Positions 30,699-37,656 of a stretch of DNA of 37,656 nucleotides are shown here, one piece after another. Positions within the stretch are counted from its first letter, which is position 1. Each line of letters opens with the position of its first letter. The stretch spans positions 1-37,656 of the IMG/VR virus record IMGVR_UViG_3300024054_000537; one strand, 5' to 3'. Source of the DNA: a virus. Below the pieces are notes generated by a model, which did no database searches, was not told the origin of the DNA, and saw nothing but the letters and a program-made list of their open reading frames with translations. The position numbers were made by a program, and so were the translations under genes.

Positions 30699-32925
30699 AT
30701 CCCTCCATCTGGTACATGATTGCCGTCCTGGCCCGCAGGTCGTCGTAATAGGCTGCCCGCTGGGCGTAATACTGGGTGGTCTCGAAGTAGTCGATAAAGG
30801 CCTGCCACTCCCGGCAGAGCAGCTGCCCCCGCACCTGCATCTCGATCAACTCCTCGTAACGCTCGGGCTCCGTCATCCGGGAAAGCCGCTGGCGGATCAT
30901 CCCGGTCTCGAAGTCGCCCTGGGCCGCGATCGCCGCCTCGGCCTCGGCCATGGCGGCCTTGGTTTCGGCTTCGTTCATCGTGCAGCCCCCTGCCATCTCT
31001 GGTGCGGGCAGGGCAGAGTGCTGCCAACAGCCCTTGATCCGGATTACCTTGTTCCTCTTGGCATCCTGGGCTGGCCCAGGCTCGGGCAAGAGTCCTATGG
31101 CGGCCAGCCGCTCCTGCTCCGCCGGGATGATCTCCTGCTCCAGGAACTGGCGGCACAGCGCGGAGGCGTCTTTCTCCTGGCCCTTCTTGTATTCGATCTG
31201 GGCCGTGAGCTTGGCCTGATCCGCCTCGGTGCCCAGGGCAAAGGCCGCCGGGTGGACCATGTCCGGCGGCAGGGCCTCGCACAGAAATTCCCCGTCCGGT
31301 TCGTAGACCAGGAGACGGCTCGGGTCCTGATAGTCGTAGCGGATCAGGACCGGGTGCCGCCGGTCGCACAGGGCGGGCGCGTAGTAGTCCTGCTTCCTGA
31401 AGCGGATGCCGTTCTTGTTGATGTGCTTGATCGAAAGGCTCATCATCAAAAAGTCGAGTTCTGCCCGATCGACGCCTGGCCCCTGGCCCGCCTCGAAGAC
31501 CTCCAAGGGGCAGGCCCCGGCCAGGTGGCCGCTCTGGGGACGCTGGGCGTACTCGTCAAACCAGGTGGCGATGGCCAGGTTGGCCTGCTCGTAGCTCAGG
31601 CAGCCGTCGCCGAAGGCCTTGGCAAAGACCTTGCGGTGCAGGGTCTCGCCCCGGTGCATCCGGGCCGGTTTATTGGCGATTGAGGTGCCGGTGTAGGTCG
31701 GGCACAACCGCTCGAGCTCGGCGAAGGTGCCGAAGAAGCGCTCGACGGTCTTCGACTGGCCGTGGTAGGGCCAGGCGTGGATAGTCTTCATCCCCAGCCG
31801 TTCGTACAGGCCGCTGATCCCCATCTCCTCGAAGCTGGACGAGCCCTTGAAGTGCTTGGCCCGGAAGGCCTTGCCGTTGTCGAGATAGGCCACCCACGGG
31901 TATTTTCCTAAGCGGATAATCGCCCAGCGCAGGGCCGCGTGGATGGCGGCGGTGTCCTCCTCCGGGGCCAGCACCCAGCCTAAGGGGTAGTTGGAGCGCA
32001 TGTCCTTCCAGACGATCAGCTTCAAGCGGCAAGGTTGGCCGGTGAGCGGGTGGCTGGCGGTGAAGTTTAAGGTATGGCCATCGGCCACCAGCACCGCGCC
32101 CACCGGAATCAGGCTGATGTCGCGGACAATGTCCTTGGCGCAGTTGTCATTCCAGGCCTTCTTGCCCTCGCGGGTGAAGGTCCAGACGCCGATATTGCGG
32201 CCCTTCCAGGCCTCTAGCAGGCGGCGGTAGGTGGCATCGTGGTGGCTGTCGCCATCCATGCCCCTGGCCCGCATGACCACTCTCGCCCGGCGGATGGCCT
32301 CGGCTATCCTGAGCTGGTTGGGGTGGAGGGCGAAGGCCAGGACCACCTTGAACTGCTCCGGGGTGACGGCGGTGGTGCCTTTTTTGCCCTTGCCCCGGCG
32401 GTCCGCCAGGTGGAGGCAATCGCCGTTCCTGGCGATCTCGCCCTTCCAGCGCTCGATGGTCTGCCAGGAGACGTCGCCCAGCAGCTCTCGTAACAGCGGC
32501 CAGGCATCGGCCTCGTACGCCAGGAGGAAATCGGCGCGGGCCTGCTCCTTCTTGCCCCAGGGCGCGGCTGCCATCCATTGGGCGTAGCGTTTGACCAGGT
32601 CGTCCTTGGCCAGGGCGTTCTTGATTTGCGCCTCGGTCAGGGCCAGTTGTTTGGCCTCCTTGGAGACGGCCTTGACTGGGAGCTGACTGGTGACGGCCAG
32701 GGCCAGGTTGCCGTCACGTTTGAGCTCGTGCATGGTGATGGCGGTTTGGACCTCGGCGGGCAGGTGTTCGGAGAGGTAGCTGTGTTGATGGCCGCCCCTG
32801 ACCCGCTCGTAGGTTCGTGGCCAGTGTTCACCCTTGGCCCGCCTGCCGATCCCGCTGATAGTTTTAGGCAGGCATGGCAACTCCATGGCCAAGAGTTCAG
32901 CGGCGGTGTAGGTCGCCCGTCGCAT
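30697..32925 (-). CDS. A: MuA-like DDE transposase
   Basis: A 742-residue transposase that integrates and replicates the phage by transposition. Residues 1-50 form the Mu-type DNA-binding winged helix (YTAAELLAMELPCLPKT, GIGRRAKGEHW). The DDE triad is clear: D282 (LVADGHTLNF), D349 (VAYLDNGKAFR) and E395 (SKTVERFFGTF), close to Mu D269/D336/E392. The C-terminal beta-barrel and a helical tail (ERLAAIGLLPEPGPA) follow. The length is slightly above Mu A (663). The start has no strong Shine-Dalgarno, and it follows the upstream stop by 6 bases. Confidence 0.96.
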   Translation of the reverse strand: MRRATYTAAELLAMELPCLPKTISGIGRRAKGEHWPRTYERVRGGHQHSYLSEHLPAEVQTAITMHELKRDGNLALAVTSQLPVKAVSKEAKQLALTEAQIKNALAKDDLVKRYAQWMAAAPWGKKEQARADFLLAYEADAWPLLRELLGDVSWQTIERWKGEIARNGDCLHLADRRGKGKKGTTAVTPEQFKVVLAFALHPNQLRIAEAIRRARVVMRARGMDGDSHHDATYRRLLEAWKGRNIGVWTFTREGKKAWNDNCAKDIVRDISLIPVGAVLVADGHTLNFTASHPLTGQPCRLKLIVWKDMRSNYPLGWVLAPEEDTAAIHAALRWAIIRLGKYPWVAYLDNGKAFRAKHFKGSSSFEEMGISGLYERLGMKTIHAWPYHGQSKTVERFFGTFAELERLCPTYTGTSIANKPARMHRGETLHRKVFAKAFGDGCLSYEQANLAIATWFDEYAQRPQSGHLAGACPLEVFEAGQGPGVDRAELDFLMMSLSIKHINKNGIRFRKQDYYAPALCDRRHPVLIRYDYQDPSRLLVYEPDGEFLCEALPPDMVHPAAFALGTEADQAKLTAQIEYKKGQEKDASALCRQFLEQEIIPAEQERLAAIGLLPEPGPAQDAKRNKVIRIKGCWQHSALPAPEMAGGCTMNEAETKAAMAEAEAAIAAQGDFETGMIRQRLSRMTEPERYEELIEMQVRGQLLCREWQAFIDYFETTQYYAQRAAYYDDLRARTAIMYQMEG

Positions 32926-32931
32926 GGTTGG

Positions 32932-33816
32932 CTAGTCCTGCAGGTATTTGGCGTTATCGTTGAGAAGATCGGCCAGGGCCTGTTCCATCTCATCGGCTGT
33001 CTTGTGGCTTGAGACGTGCTGCCAGTCGAAGTGGCTCGCGTCCTCCTTCTCGATCACATGCCGCTGATGGTCGCAGCGGACAAAGGCGTAGCCTGCCGCC
33101 AGCAGCTTCTCGCGGTTGCCGCGATTGAGGCGTGGTTCCTCGATCATTTCTCCATCCTCGGCCAACAGGCGGCGCAAGCCATCCAGCATCTTGACAATGG
33201 CCAGGCGCGGGGCGCTTTTATATCCCTCGGCCTTGGCCTTGCGAATCTCGTCGGTAAGGGTGTCGAAGGCCGTCTTGATCTCGGCGTTGATCTGACGGTG
33301 GGCCGGGACCTGCTGCTTAATGTCGCGGATGCGGGTTTCGGTTTTTTCGTTAAGGTAGCCCTTCACAACCCTGTCAACCAGTCCGCCCGAGGGCTTGCCC
33401 GCCTTGCTCTCCAGGGCTACGAAGACAGCGTTTTCCCAGGCCTCTGCCCTGATCTTCTTGTCGCTGATTTTGAGCAGCGGCCTGATCTGGCGCTCGTTGG
33501 CTGGCAGCATCTTTTTCCCGCCATTGGTGGGCAAGGAGCTGCCCGCTGCCAAGTCGTCATACACCAAGGCTGCGTCGATGAGCTGATAGGCCCTGGTCCT
33601 GGCCAGTTCGAATACCTGGCGGCAATACCCCTCGAAGGTCCGGCACTTTTCCCGGTGCAGGCGTTTGTCGCGGATTTCAGCCAGGGCCTTGCCCACCTCG
33701 TAAAAGGCCCCGATTAGCTCAGAGGCAATCGTCTGCTCCAGCTCTTCCAGCCGCTTTCCCTCATTGACGGTCAACGGCTTGTACATGTCTGCGTCGTCGT
33801 GCATCAGTTCGCTCAT
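32932..33816 (-). CDS. Phage/plasmid-type DNA-binding-like protein
   Basis: A 294-residue protein whose N-terminal third, LIGAFYEVGKALAEIRDKRL then TFEGYCRQVFELARTRAYQLIDAA and NERQIRPLL, is a common module in phage and plasmid regulators with ParB-like helical folds. The rest is helical with a long charged region. It lies just upstream of the transposase in the early operon and has AGGAG before its ATG. A role in DNA binding or replication control is inferred; the family has no settled name I can give. Confidence 0.7.
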   Translation of the reverse strand: MSELMHDDADMYKPLTVNEGKRLEELEQTIASELIGAFYEVGKALAEIRDKRLHREKCRTFEGYCRQVFELARTRAYQLIDAALVYDDLAAGSSLPTNGGKKMLPANERQIRPLLKISDKKIRAEAWENAVFVALESKAGKPSGGLVDRVVKGYLNEKTETRIRDIKQQVPAHRQINAEIKTAFDTLTDEIRKAKAEGYKSAPRLAIVKMLDGLRRLLAEDGEMIEEPRLNRGNREKLLAAGYAFVRCDHQRHVIEKEDASHFDWQHVSSHKTADEMEQALADLLNDNAKYLQD

Positions 33817-34280
33817 CCCCTCATCTCCTTTAAGAACAGCATCCGTTTACGTTTTTCGGTCTGTATGGCCTTGGCCTGCTCGTCGAGCTTCTGAATCTCG
33901 GCCCGCAGGGCATCAGGCCCCGGCAGGGTGAACACCCCGGTTGCCTCGGCCTGGATCTCGATCAAGGCATTGTCGCCGGTCACCCTGCAAAAGGCCGGTA
34001 TCCACTCCCCAGGCATCCGGTGCGGATGGCTTTCCGCCGTCCAGTTATTGATCATGCTCACCGTGATGGTGTCCCCGGTTAGCTCGCTCATCTCCTCGGC
34101 TATGATCTCCCGGCTCTTGGGTGCGCTGCGGATCGCCATGCGCGCCGCCTGGGTCATCCTGGCCGAGACATTGAGCCTGCCGGGGGCGGTTGCCGCCCGT
34201 TCCTCCTGGGCCTGGACCAGGAGGTCGAACAGGCTGAGCTGGTTGGATGGTCCGACAATTTTCTTTCGCGCCTTAGTCAT
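33813..34280 (-). CDS. Putative early regulatory protein (CII-like pattern)
   Basis: A 155-residue protein. The central part (MAIRSAPKSREIIAEEMSEL, TVSMINNWTAESHPHRMPGE, IPAFCRVTGDNALIEI) resembles phage regulatory proteins that read partial HTH signals, including the CII/CP76 group; the C-terminus is a coiled coil (AEIQKLDEQAKAIQTEKRKR). It overlaps the next gene by ATGA. Its position between ner and transposase fits an early regulator. Family assignment is tentative. Confidence 0.62.
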   Translation of the reverse strand: MTKARKKIVGPSNQLSLFDLLVQAQEERAATAPGRLNVSARMTQAARMAIRSAPKSREIIAEEMSELTGDTITVSMINNWTAESHPHRMPGEWIPAFCRVTGDNALIEIQAEATGVFTLPGPDALRAEIQKLDEQAKAIQTEKRKRMLFLKEMRG

Positions 34281-34325
34281 TGTTTCCCGCGTCTTTTTTT
34301 GTTATGGTCAGGTTGACAAGTGAAC

Positions 34326-34541
34326 TTAGGCCGCTTTGCGCCACAGCCTGCCTGGCGTGGTGTTCAGCTTGGCCGCCACTGCCTGCTGGATGCGGGCTGA
34401 GGTGCTGCGTCCGGCCAAGACGGCGCAGACTGCGGAGCGGCTGACCTCAAGCTCGTCGGCGATCTCTTTCTGAGAGATCCCAGCATCGGCCAGCCTGCCC
34501 TTGATCTTGTTGCGGGTGATGGTTTTTGATTGCATCGGCAT
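34326..34541 (-). CDS. ner: Ner-like HTH DNA-binding protein
   Basis: A 71-residue HTH protein: GRLADAGISQKEIADELEVSRSAVCAVLAGRS is a clear helix-turn-helix, followed by a short LNTTPGRLWRKAA tail typical of Ner/Nlp proteins. In Mu, Ner represses the early and repressor promoters during lytic growth. It is the first minus-strand gene of the early operon. A 10-base gap separates it from the divergent + gene. AGGAC lies before the ATG. Confidence 0.82.
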   Translation of the reverse strand: MPMQSKTITRNKIKGRLADAGISQKEIADELEVSRSAVCAVLAGRSTSARIQQAVAAKLNTTPGRLWRKAA

Positions 34542-34551
34542 GGTCCTTTAG

Positions 34552-35061
34552 ATGAAAAATGAAACTCTAGTCGCTATAATCGCCGCATCATCCGCCATAT
34601 CTGGCGGATTAATTGTGCAAGTCGGCTCATTTTTCCATTCGCTTTTCGACCGGAAGAACAAGCGAGATGCTCTTCTCCGCGAGAAACTTGAGGAATTGGC
34701 TGATAACATTCAGCAGACGGTAAACTGGTGCGATTCTGCGTTAAGGATTGCTCTCCCTTCCCTGTCAAAAGCTCACGGATTATCGCACGGGCGGGCGCAA
34801 TCGCCTCCTGCCGCTTCAGCCACTCTATCTTTATCCGTCGAAGCTCGGAGGGTGTATGTCCTCGCCTTAATCTATTTCCCCGATTTACGGCCCGCAGCCC
34901 GCAGACTTTTGAACGCCTCAGCCACAATTTATTCTCTCCTAGGAGGATTCGGTCCGTTAGACGATGACGAGTTATCGGCGGCTGCAAATGAATTCTCCCA
35001 ATCGATATCAGGTATTGATGATCTCGTTGCCAAGACCGCCAAAAATACCGTCGCGGTCTGA
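34552..35061 (+). CDS. One-TM hypothetical protein (possible lysogenic gene)
   Basis: A 169-residue protein with an N-terminal TM helix (about residues 5-27, TLVAIIAASSAISGGLIVQV) followed by a basic FDRKNKRDALLREKLEELAD and a cytoplasmic helical domain. No family recognised. It runs opposite to the early operon and is antisense to the leader of the early transcript. It ends in a probable terminator. An N-terminally anchored protein expressed outside the lytic programme suggests superinfection exclusion, which is only an inference. Confidence 0.72.
   Translation: MKNETLVAIIAASSAISGGLIVQVGSFFHSLFDRKNKRDALLREKLEELADNIQQTVNWCDSALRIALPSLSKAHGLSHGRAQSPPAASATLSLSVEARRVYVLALIYFPDLRPAARRLLNASATIYSLLGGFGPLDDDELSAAANEFSQSISGIDDLVAKTAKNTVAV
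34590..34609. promoter_or_regulatory. Dyad upstream of ner
   Basis: ATCCGCCA (34590-34597), TATC, TGGCGGAT (34602-34609): a perfect 8-bp dyad 49 bases before the ner ATG and inside the start of the + gene. The size suits an operator bound by Ner or the repressor, but it also lies in coding sequence. Confidence 0.4.
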
Positions 35062-35071
35062 CTATTTTTTT
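35033..35071 (+). terminator. Terminator of the one-TM gene
   Basis: AGACCGC/GCGGTCT (35033-35039/35053-35059) overlapping the stop, then seven T at 35065-35071 on the + strand. The 13-base loop is long, so strength is uncertain. Confidence 0.5.
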
Positions 35072-35097
35072 ATCTTTCGTGGTCAACTTGTGAAGTG

Positions 35098-35126
35098 AGA
35101 ATAGCGCGACGAAAATATTGCGTCAA
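35098..35126 (-). promoter_or_regulatory. Probable early promoter (Pe)
   Basis: TTGACG (35126-35121), a 17-base spacer and TATTCT (35103-35098) on the minus strand. The palindromic operator at 35106-35140 covers its -35 and spacer, so a bound regulator would block polymerase. The predicted transcript has a leader of about 550 bases before ner. Confidence 0.6.
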
Positions 35127-35162
35127 CATATTTTCGTCGCATAGCTTAATTTTTTTCGTCGC
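35106..35162. promoter_or_regulatory. Operator cluster 1 (TTTTCGTCGC boxes)
   Basis: Perfect 13-bp inverted repeat GCGACGAAAATAT (35106-35118) / ATATTTTCGTCGC (35128-35140), plus a third half-site TTTTCGTCGC at 35153-35162. It overlaps the candidate early promoter. Likely binding site of the phage repressor or Ner. Confidence 0.7.
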
Positions 35163-35222
35163 ACTGAGATATTTCACGTATCTTCTTGTTATTTAACAAA
35201 AAGTTATTTTTCTGCTTTTTAA

Positions 35223-35276
35223 AATTCACGCACAGCTTTACGCACAGCTTTCGTGAATTAAGCTGTGCGTAAAGCT
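35223..35276. promoter_or_regulatory. Operator cluster 2 (ACGCACAGCTT boxes)
   Basis: Three copies of ACGCACAGCTT: two in tandem (35228, 35240) and one inverted (35260-35270). The second and third form a perfect 17-bp inverted repeat (35234-35250/35260-35276) around a 9-base spacer, and AATTCACG/CGTGAATT (35223-35230/35252-35259) is nested in it. It ends 13 bases before the repressor ATG. Its boxes differ from cluster 1, pointing to a second regulator. Confidence 0.7.
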
Positions 35277-35289
35277 TTTCTTTAATATT

Positions 35290-35961
35290 ATGGACGTCGA
35301 CGGGTTCAGAGACAGGCTCCGTATTGCTATCGGGGACAAGAGTATTCGAGGGATCGCGCCCCTGTGCGACTCTACTGATGGCACACTGCGACGATATTTA
35401 AGCGGCGAATCGACGCCTACATTAGATCGCATAGTCCCAATTGCCAAAGCAACCAACACCGATGTTGTTTGGTTGGCATTCGGCGAAGGCCCAATGCGGC
35501 CAGGAAGGGATCATCCTGATGAGGAGCACGCACCGGGAGACTGGTCCGTGGTGCCACAATATGGCGATCGGCTCTCCGCCGGGGCTGGGTCATTCATTGA
35601 AAACGGCAACAATGTCGAGGTGGTGGGAAGCTTTGCCTTTAAGCCGAAGTGGCTCAACCGCAAGTGTCCTTCAGGCAAATGTGCCGTCTTCCGGGTGGCA
35701 GGTGACTCCATGTTCCCCATCATTCAAGACGGGGACGTGGTGCTGGTGGACATGAGCCAGAACGATCCGCTCATGGTGCGGGATGGCAAGATTTACGCCT
35801 TCAGCGAGGGAGATTTCATCAAGGTGAAACGGTTAGTGCGGCAAGGGAGTGAACTTTGGGCCATCAGTGACAATAAGGCGGTAAGCCCAGACTGTATTAT
35901 TGACATGAGCATCTTCTCGCTGATCGGAAGAGTGATCTGGATCGGGCACGAGGTGTGGTAG
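35290..35961 (+). CDS. Phage repressor, HTH plus S24 peptidase domain
   Basis: A 223-residue CI-like repressor. Residues 5-65 are an XRE-type HTH (KSIRGIAPLCDSTDGTLRRYL). A linker with SAGAGS (96-101) offers Ala-Gly bonds for cleavage. The S24 domain has the catalytic pair S140 (AGDSM) and K180 (IKVKRL). It maintains lysogeny and may respond to RecA after DNA damage, unlike Mu c, which lacks an S24 domain. No Shine-Dalgarno is seen before the ATG, so translation may be leaderless or weak. It diverges from the early operon. Confidence 0.93.
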   Translation: MDVDGFRDRLRIAIGDKSIRGIAPLCDSTDGTLRRYLSGESTPTLDRIVPIAKATNTDVVWLAFGEGPMRPGRDHPDEEHAPGDWSVVPQYGDRLSAGAGSFIENGNNVEVVGSFAFKPKWLNRKCPSGKCAVFRVAGDSMFPIIQDGDVVLVDMSQNDPLMVRDGKIYAFSEGDFIKVKRLVRQGSELWAISDNKAVSPDCIIDMSIFSLIGRVIWIGHEVW

Positions 35962-36058
35962 GGCATGAGGAGGGGGGCACAATACAAGTAACAAAACGTA
36001 CCCCCCAACCACATGAGTGATCTTGGAGAAGTGACATTGCTAATCGGAGCCAATTTGC
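35962..36058. other. 97-base gap after repressor
   Basis: Contains GAGGAGGGGGG (35967-35977), similar to the two polypurine repeats, and CCCCCC at about 36001-36006 that could pair with its G-run. GGAG nine bases before the TcmP ATG is the likely ribosome site. No phage end was identified here. Confidence 0.45.
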
Positions 36059-36937
36059 ATGGCAAATAAATTCGGCGGAGAGTGGACGGCTCAAAAACTG
36101 GCAATAATCAAAAGCTATCTTGATTTTTACACAACAGCATTAAAAGGCCAACCTTTTAAGCTATGCTACATTGATGCCTTTGCAGGAACTGGGAATTGCG
36201 AAACAAAGGCAACAATTAACAAGGCCGAGCCGACCTTGTTTCAAGAACCTTGCGATCAAGAAGCAGCTAATTTTTTAGAAGGTTCAGTACAAATAGCCCT
36301 TGAATTGAAGCGTCCATTTGACGAATACGTATTTATTGAAAAAACTCCAACTCGATACAATGAGTTGAATGAGTTTATAAAAAACTACTCGCATCTGGCA
36401 GATAGAATCACAATAGCCAAAGCTGATGCTAATCAATATATAAAAGGATTATGTCGTGAAAAATCATGGAAAAACACACGAGCTGTTCTTTTTCTCGATC
36501 CATTCGGAATGCAGGTAGAATGGTTAACTCTTGAATCTATTGCTAAAACACAAGCAATAGATCTGTGGTTTCTTTGCCCAATCAACGCAATGAACAGAAT
36601 GCTAACATCTAATGGAATTATTGATCCAGGATGGAAAAATAGACTTAATATTGTTTTTGGAACAGAAGAATGGTATAATTCCTTTTATAAGGAACCACTA
36701 CAATACTCAATATTTGGCGAATCATCGTCTGTTGTGAAAGATGCTAACTACACATCTATCACTAATTATGTTATCTCAAGGCTTAAAACAATTTTTGCCG
36801 GTGTTTCAAATAAGCCGAAGATGCTTTATAATTCCAAGGGACAACCATTATTCTCACTTTGTTTTGCCATCGGCAATCCAGCGCCAAGAGCAATGGGGTT
36901 GGCATTAAAAGCCGCAAATCATATACTAGATAGTTAA
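36059..36937 (+). CDS. tcmP: Three-Cys-motif partner protein TcmP
   Basis: A 292-residue protein of the TcmP family, named for constant pairing with three-Cys-motif proteins. The opening FGGEWTAQKLAIIKSYLDFY is diagnostic, followed by a methyltransferase-like glycine motif YIDAFAGTG (37-45), the acidic strand VFIEKTP and LFLDPFGMQVEW (144-155), where DPFG resembles motif IV. It is probably a Rossmann-fold nucleic-acid or protein modifying enzyme; the substrate is unknown. It is strongly AT-rich relative to phage genes. The next gene starts within its stop (TAATG), so the pair is co-translated. Confidence 0.92.
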   Translation: MANKFGGEWTAQKLAIIKSYLDFYTTALKGQPFKLCYIDAFAGTGNCETKATINKAEPTLFQEPCDQEAANFLEGSVQIALELKRPFDEYVFIEKTPTRYNELNEFIKNYSHLADRITIAKADANQYIKGLCREKSWKNTRAVLFLDPFGMQVEWLTLESIAKTQAIDLWFLCPINAMNRMLTSNGIIDPGWKNRLNIVFGTEEWYNSFYKEPLQYSIFGESSSVVKDANYTSITNYVISRLKTIFAGVSNKPKMLYNSKGQPLFSLCFAIGNPAPRAMGLALKAANHILDS

Positions 36938-37656
36938 TGTCATCAAAATCAGATATAGAATGGACTGAAGCTACTTGGAACCCTGTCACAGGATGTTCTC
37001 CTTTCAGTGACGGATGCAAGCATTGCTATGCTTTGAGGATGGCAAAACGACTGCAGGCAATGGGGAACAAGCGTTATGTCAATGGCTTTAATGTCACGCT
37101 TCATCACGACTTAATCTCTTTACCTTTGACATGGAATAAACCTCGATTGATTTTTGTCAATTCAATGAGTGATCTTTTCCATGAGCAAATTCCTTTTGAT
37201 TTCATCAAAAGAATTTTCCTCACAATGGAAAGAACAAGTCATCATACGTATCAAGTGTTGACGAAACGCGCTGAACGATTGGCCGAACTTGCTAAGATGT
37301 TAGATTGGCCTGATAATGTTTGGGCAGGAGTCACCATTGAATCGGGCAAATATACCTATAGAGCTGACTTGCTTAGGTCTGTGCCTGCTGCTGTTCGGTT
37401 TCTATCGGTAGAGCCGATGGTAGGCGAGATTGAATCAATAAACTTAAGTGGAATAGATTGGGTTATCACCGGCGGAGAATCCGGTCCTGGCGCGAGGCCT
37501 ATGCTTAAAGATTGGGCAAGATCAATGCGTGATCAATGTATAACTTCCAAAGTGCCTTTTTTCTTTAAACAATGGGGAGGGGTACATAAGAAAAAATCCG
37601 GCAAGATGCTCGATGGAAAACTTTGGGAAGAATATCCAGAAATTTGCCTCTCTTGA
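36937..37656 (+). CDS. Phage Gp37/Gp68 (DUF5131) three-Cys-motif protein
   Basis: A 239-residue protein starting with the family signature IEWTEATWNPVTGC; its cysteines C20, C27 and C30 (C-x6-C-x2-C) make the three-Cys motif, followed by HCYA. Further family elements are IFVNSMSDLFHEQIP, YQVLTKRAERL, VWAGVTIE and WVITGGESGPGARP. Three cysteines of this spacing recall a 4Fe-4S radical-SAM-like centre, and a TIM-barrel pattern follows, but the activity is not established. It forms an overlapping operon with tcmP. The stop is the last base of the window, so nothing further downstream can be seen. Confidence 0.93.
   Translation: MSSKSDIEWTEATWNPVTGCSPFSDGCKHCYALRMAKRLQAMGNKRYVNGFNVTLHHDLISLPLTWNKPRLIFVNSMSDLFHEQIPFDFIKRIFLTMERTSHHTYQVLTKRAERLAELAKMLDWPDNVWAGVTIESGKYTYRADLLRSVPAAVRFLSVEPMVGEIESINLSGIDWVITGGESGPGARPMLKDWARSMRDQCITSKVPFFFKQWGGVHKKKSGKMLDGKLWEEYPEICLS

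Noticed and set aside
34574-35086. 170-codon minus-strand ORF opposite the one-TM gene
   Set aside because: Arg-rich with no fold pattern; the + frame has a clean TM helix and its own terminator.
1-37656. Phage ends (attL/attR), MuA end-binding repeats and target duplication
   Set aside because: No matching TG...CA ends or repeated 20-bp sites could be identified by eye; the ends may lie outside the window.
1-37656. CRISPR array, tRNA, rRNA or IS element
   Set aside because: No regularly spaced repeats, tRNA-like cloverleaf or insertion sequence was seen.

Overview
The window is an almost complete transposable (Mu-like) prophage, read mostly on the minus strand, in a GC-rich bacterium. The GC-rich, Desulfobacterota- or Geobacter-like flavour of the proteins is an impression only; no host gene that would settle the organism is recognisable. 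The early/regulatory end is on the right and the tail end is on the left.

Right end (about 34.3-37.7 kb): an S24-type repressor (+) faces a ner-like HTH gene (-) across a palindrome-rich control region with a probable early promoter. A one-TM protein gene (+) is wedged between ner and that promoter. Right of the repressor lies an AT-rich pair, TcmP and a three-Cys-motif (Gp37/Gp68, DUF5131) protein. Early operon (34.3-26.5 kb, -): regulatory proteins, MuA transposase, MuB ATPase, a winged-helix protein, an HTH-DUF3164 fusion, a zinc-ribbon protein, GemA and a Mor-family activator. A strongly folded intergenic element sits before gemA.

Cargo island (26.5-24.2 kb): a NYN-domain nuclease-like gene (+) diverges from an AT-rich, translationally coupled pair (-) encoding a DUF4747-like protein and a four-TM membrane protein. 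This is the best candidate for an undescribed defence or exclusion module.

Late region (24.0-0 kb, -): GH24 lysozyme, holin, DksA-like zinc finger, DUF2730, gp26-like winged helix, small and large terminase, DUF935 portal, MuF with a C-terminal nuclease-like toxin domain, gpG, protease I with an internal scaffold start, decoration protein, capsid, gp35/36/37-like connectors, tail tube, tail chaperones joined by a textbook -1 frameshift site, a 1255-residue tape measure, tail tip, a kelch-propeller fibre, a G8/beta-helix fibre and small tail proteins. No sheath or contractile baseplate gene is seen, so the virion is probably a transposable siphovirus with a Mu-like head. The left end carries an orphan adenine methylase where Mu carries mom. 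Phage ends (attL/attR) could not be identified. No tRNA, rRNA, IS element or CRISPR array was seen.
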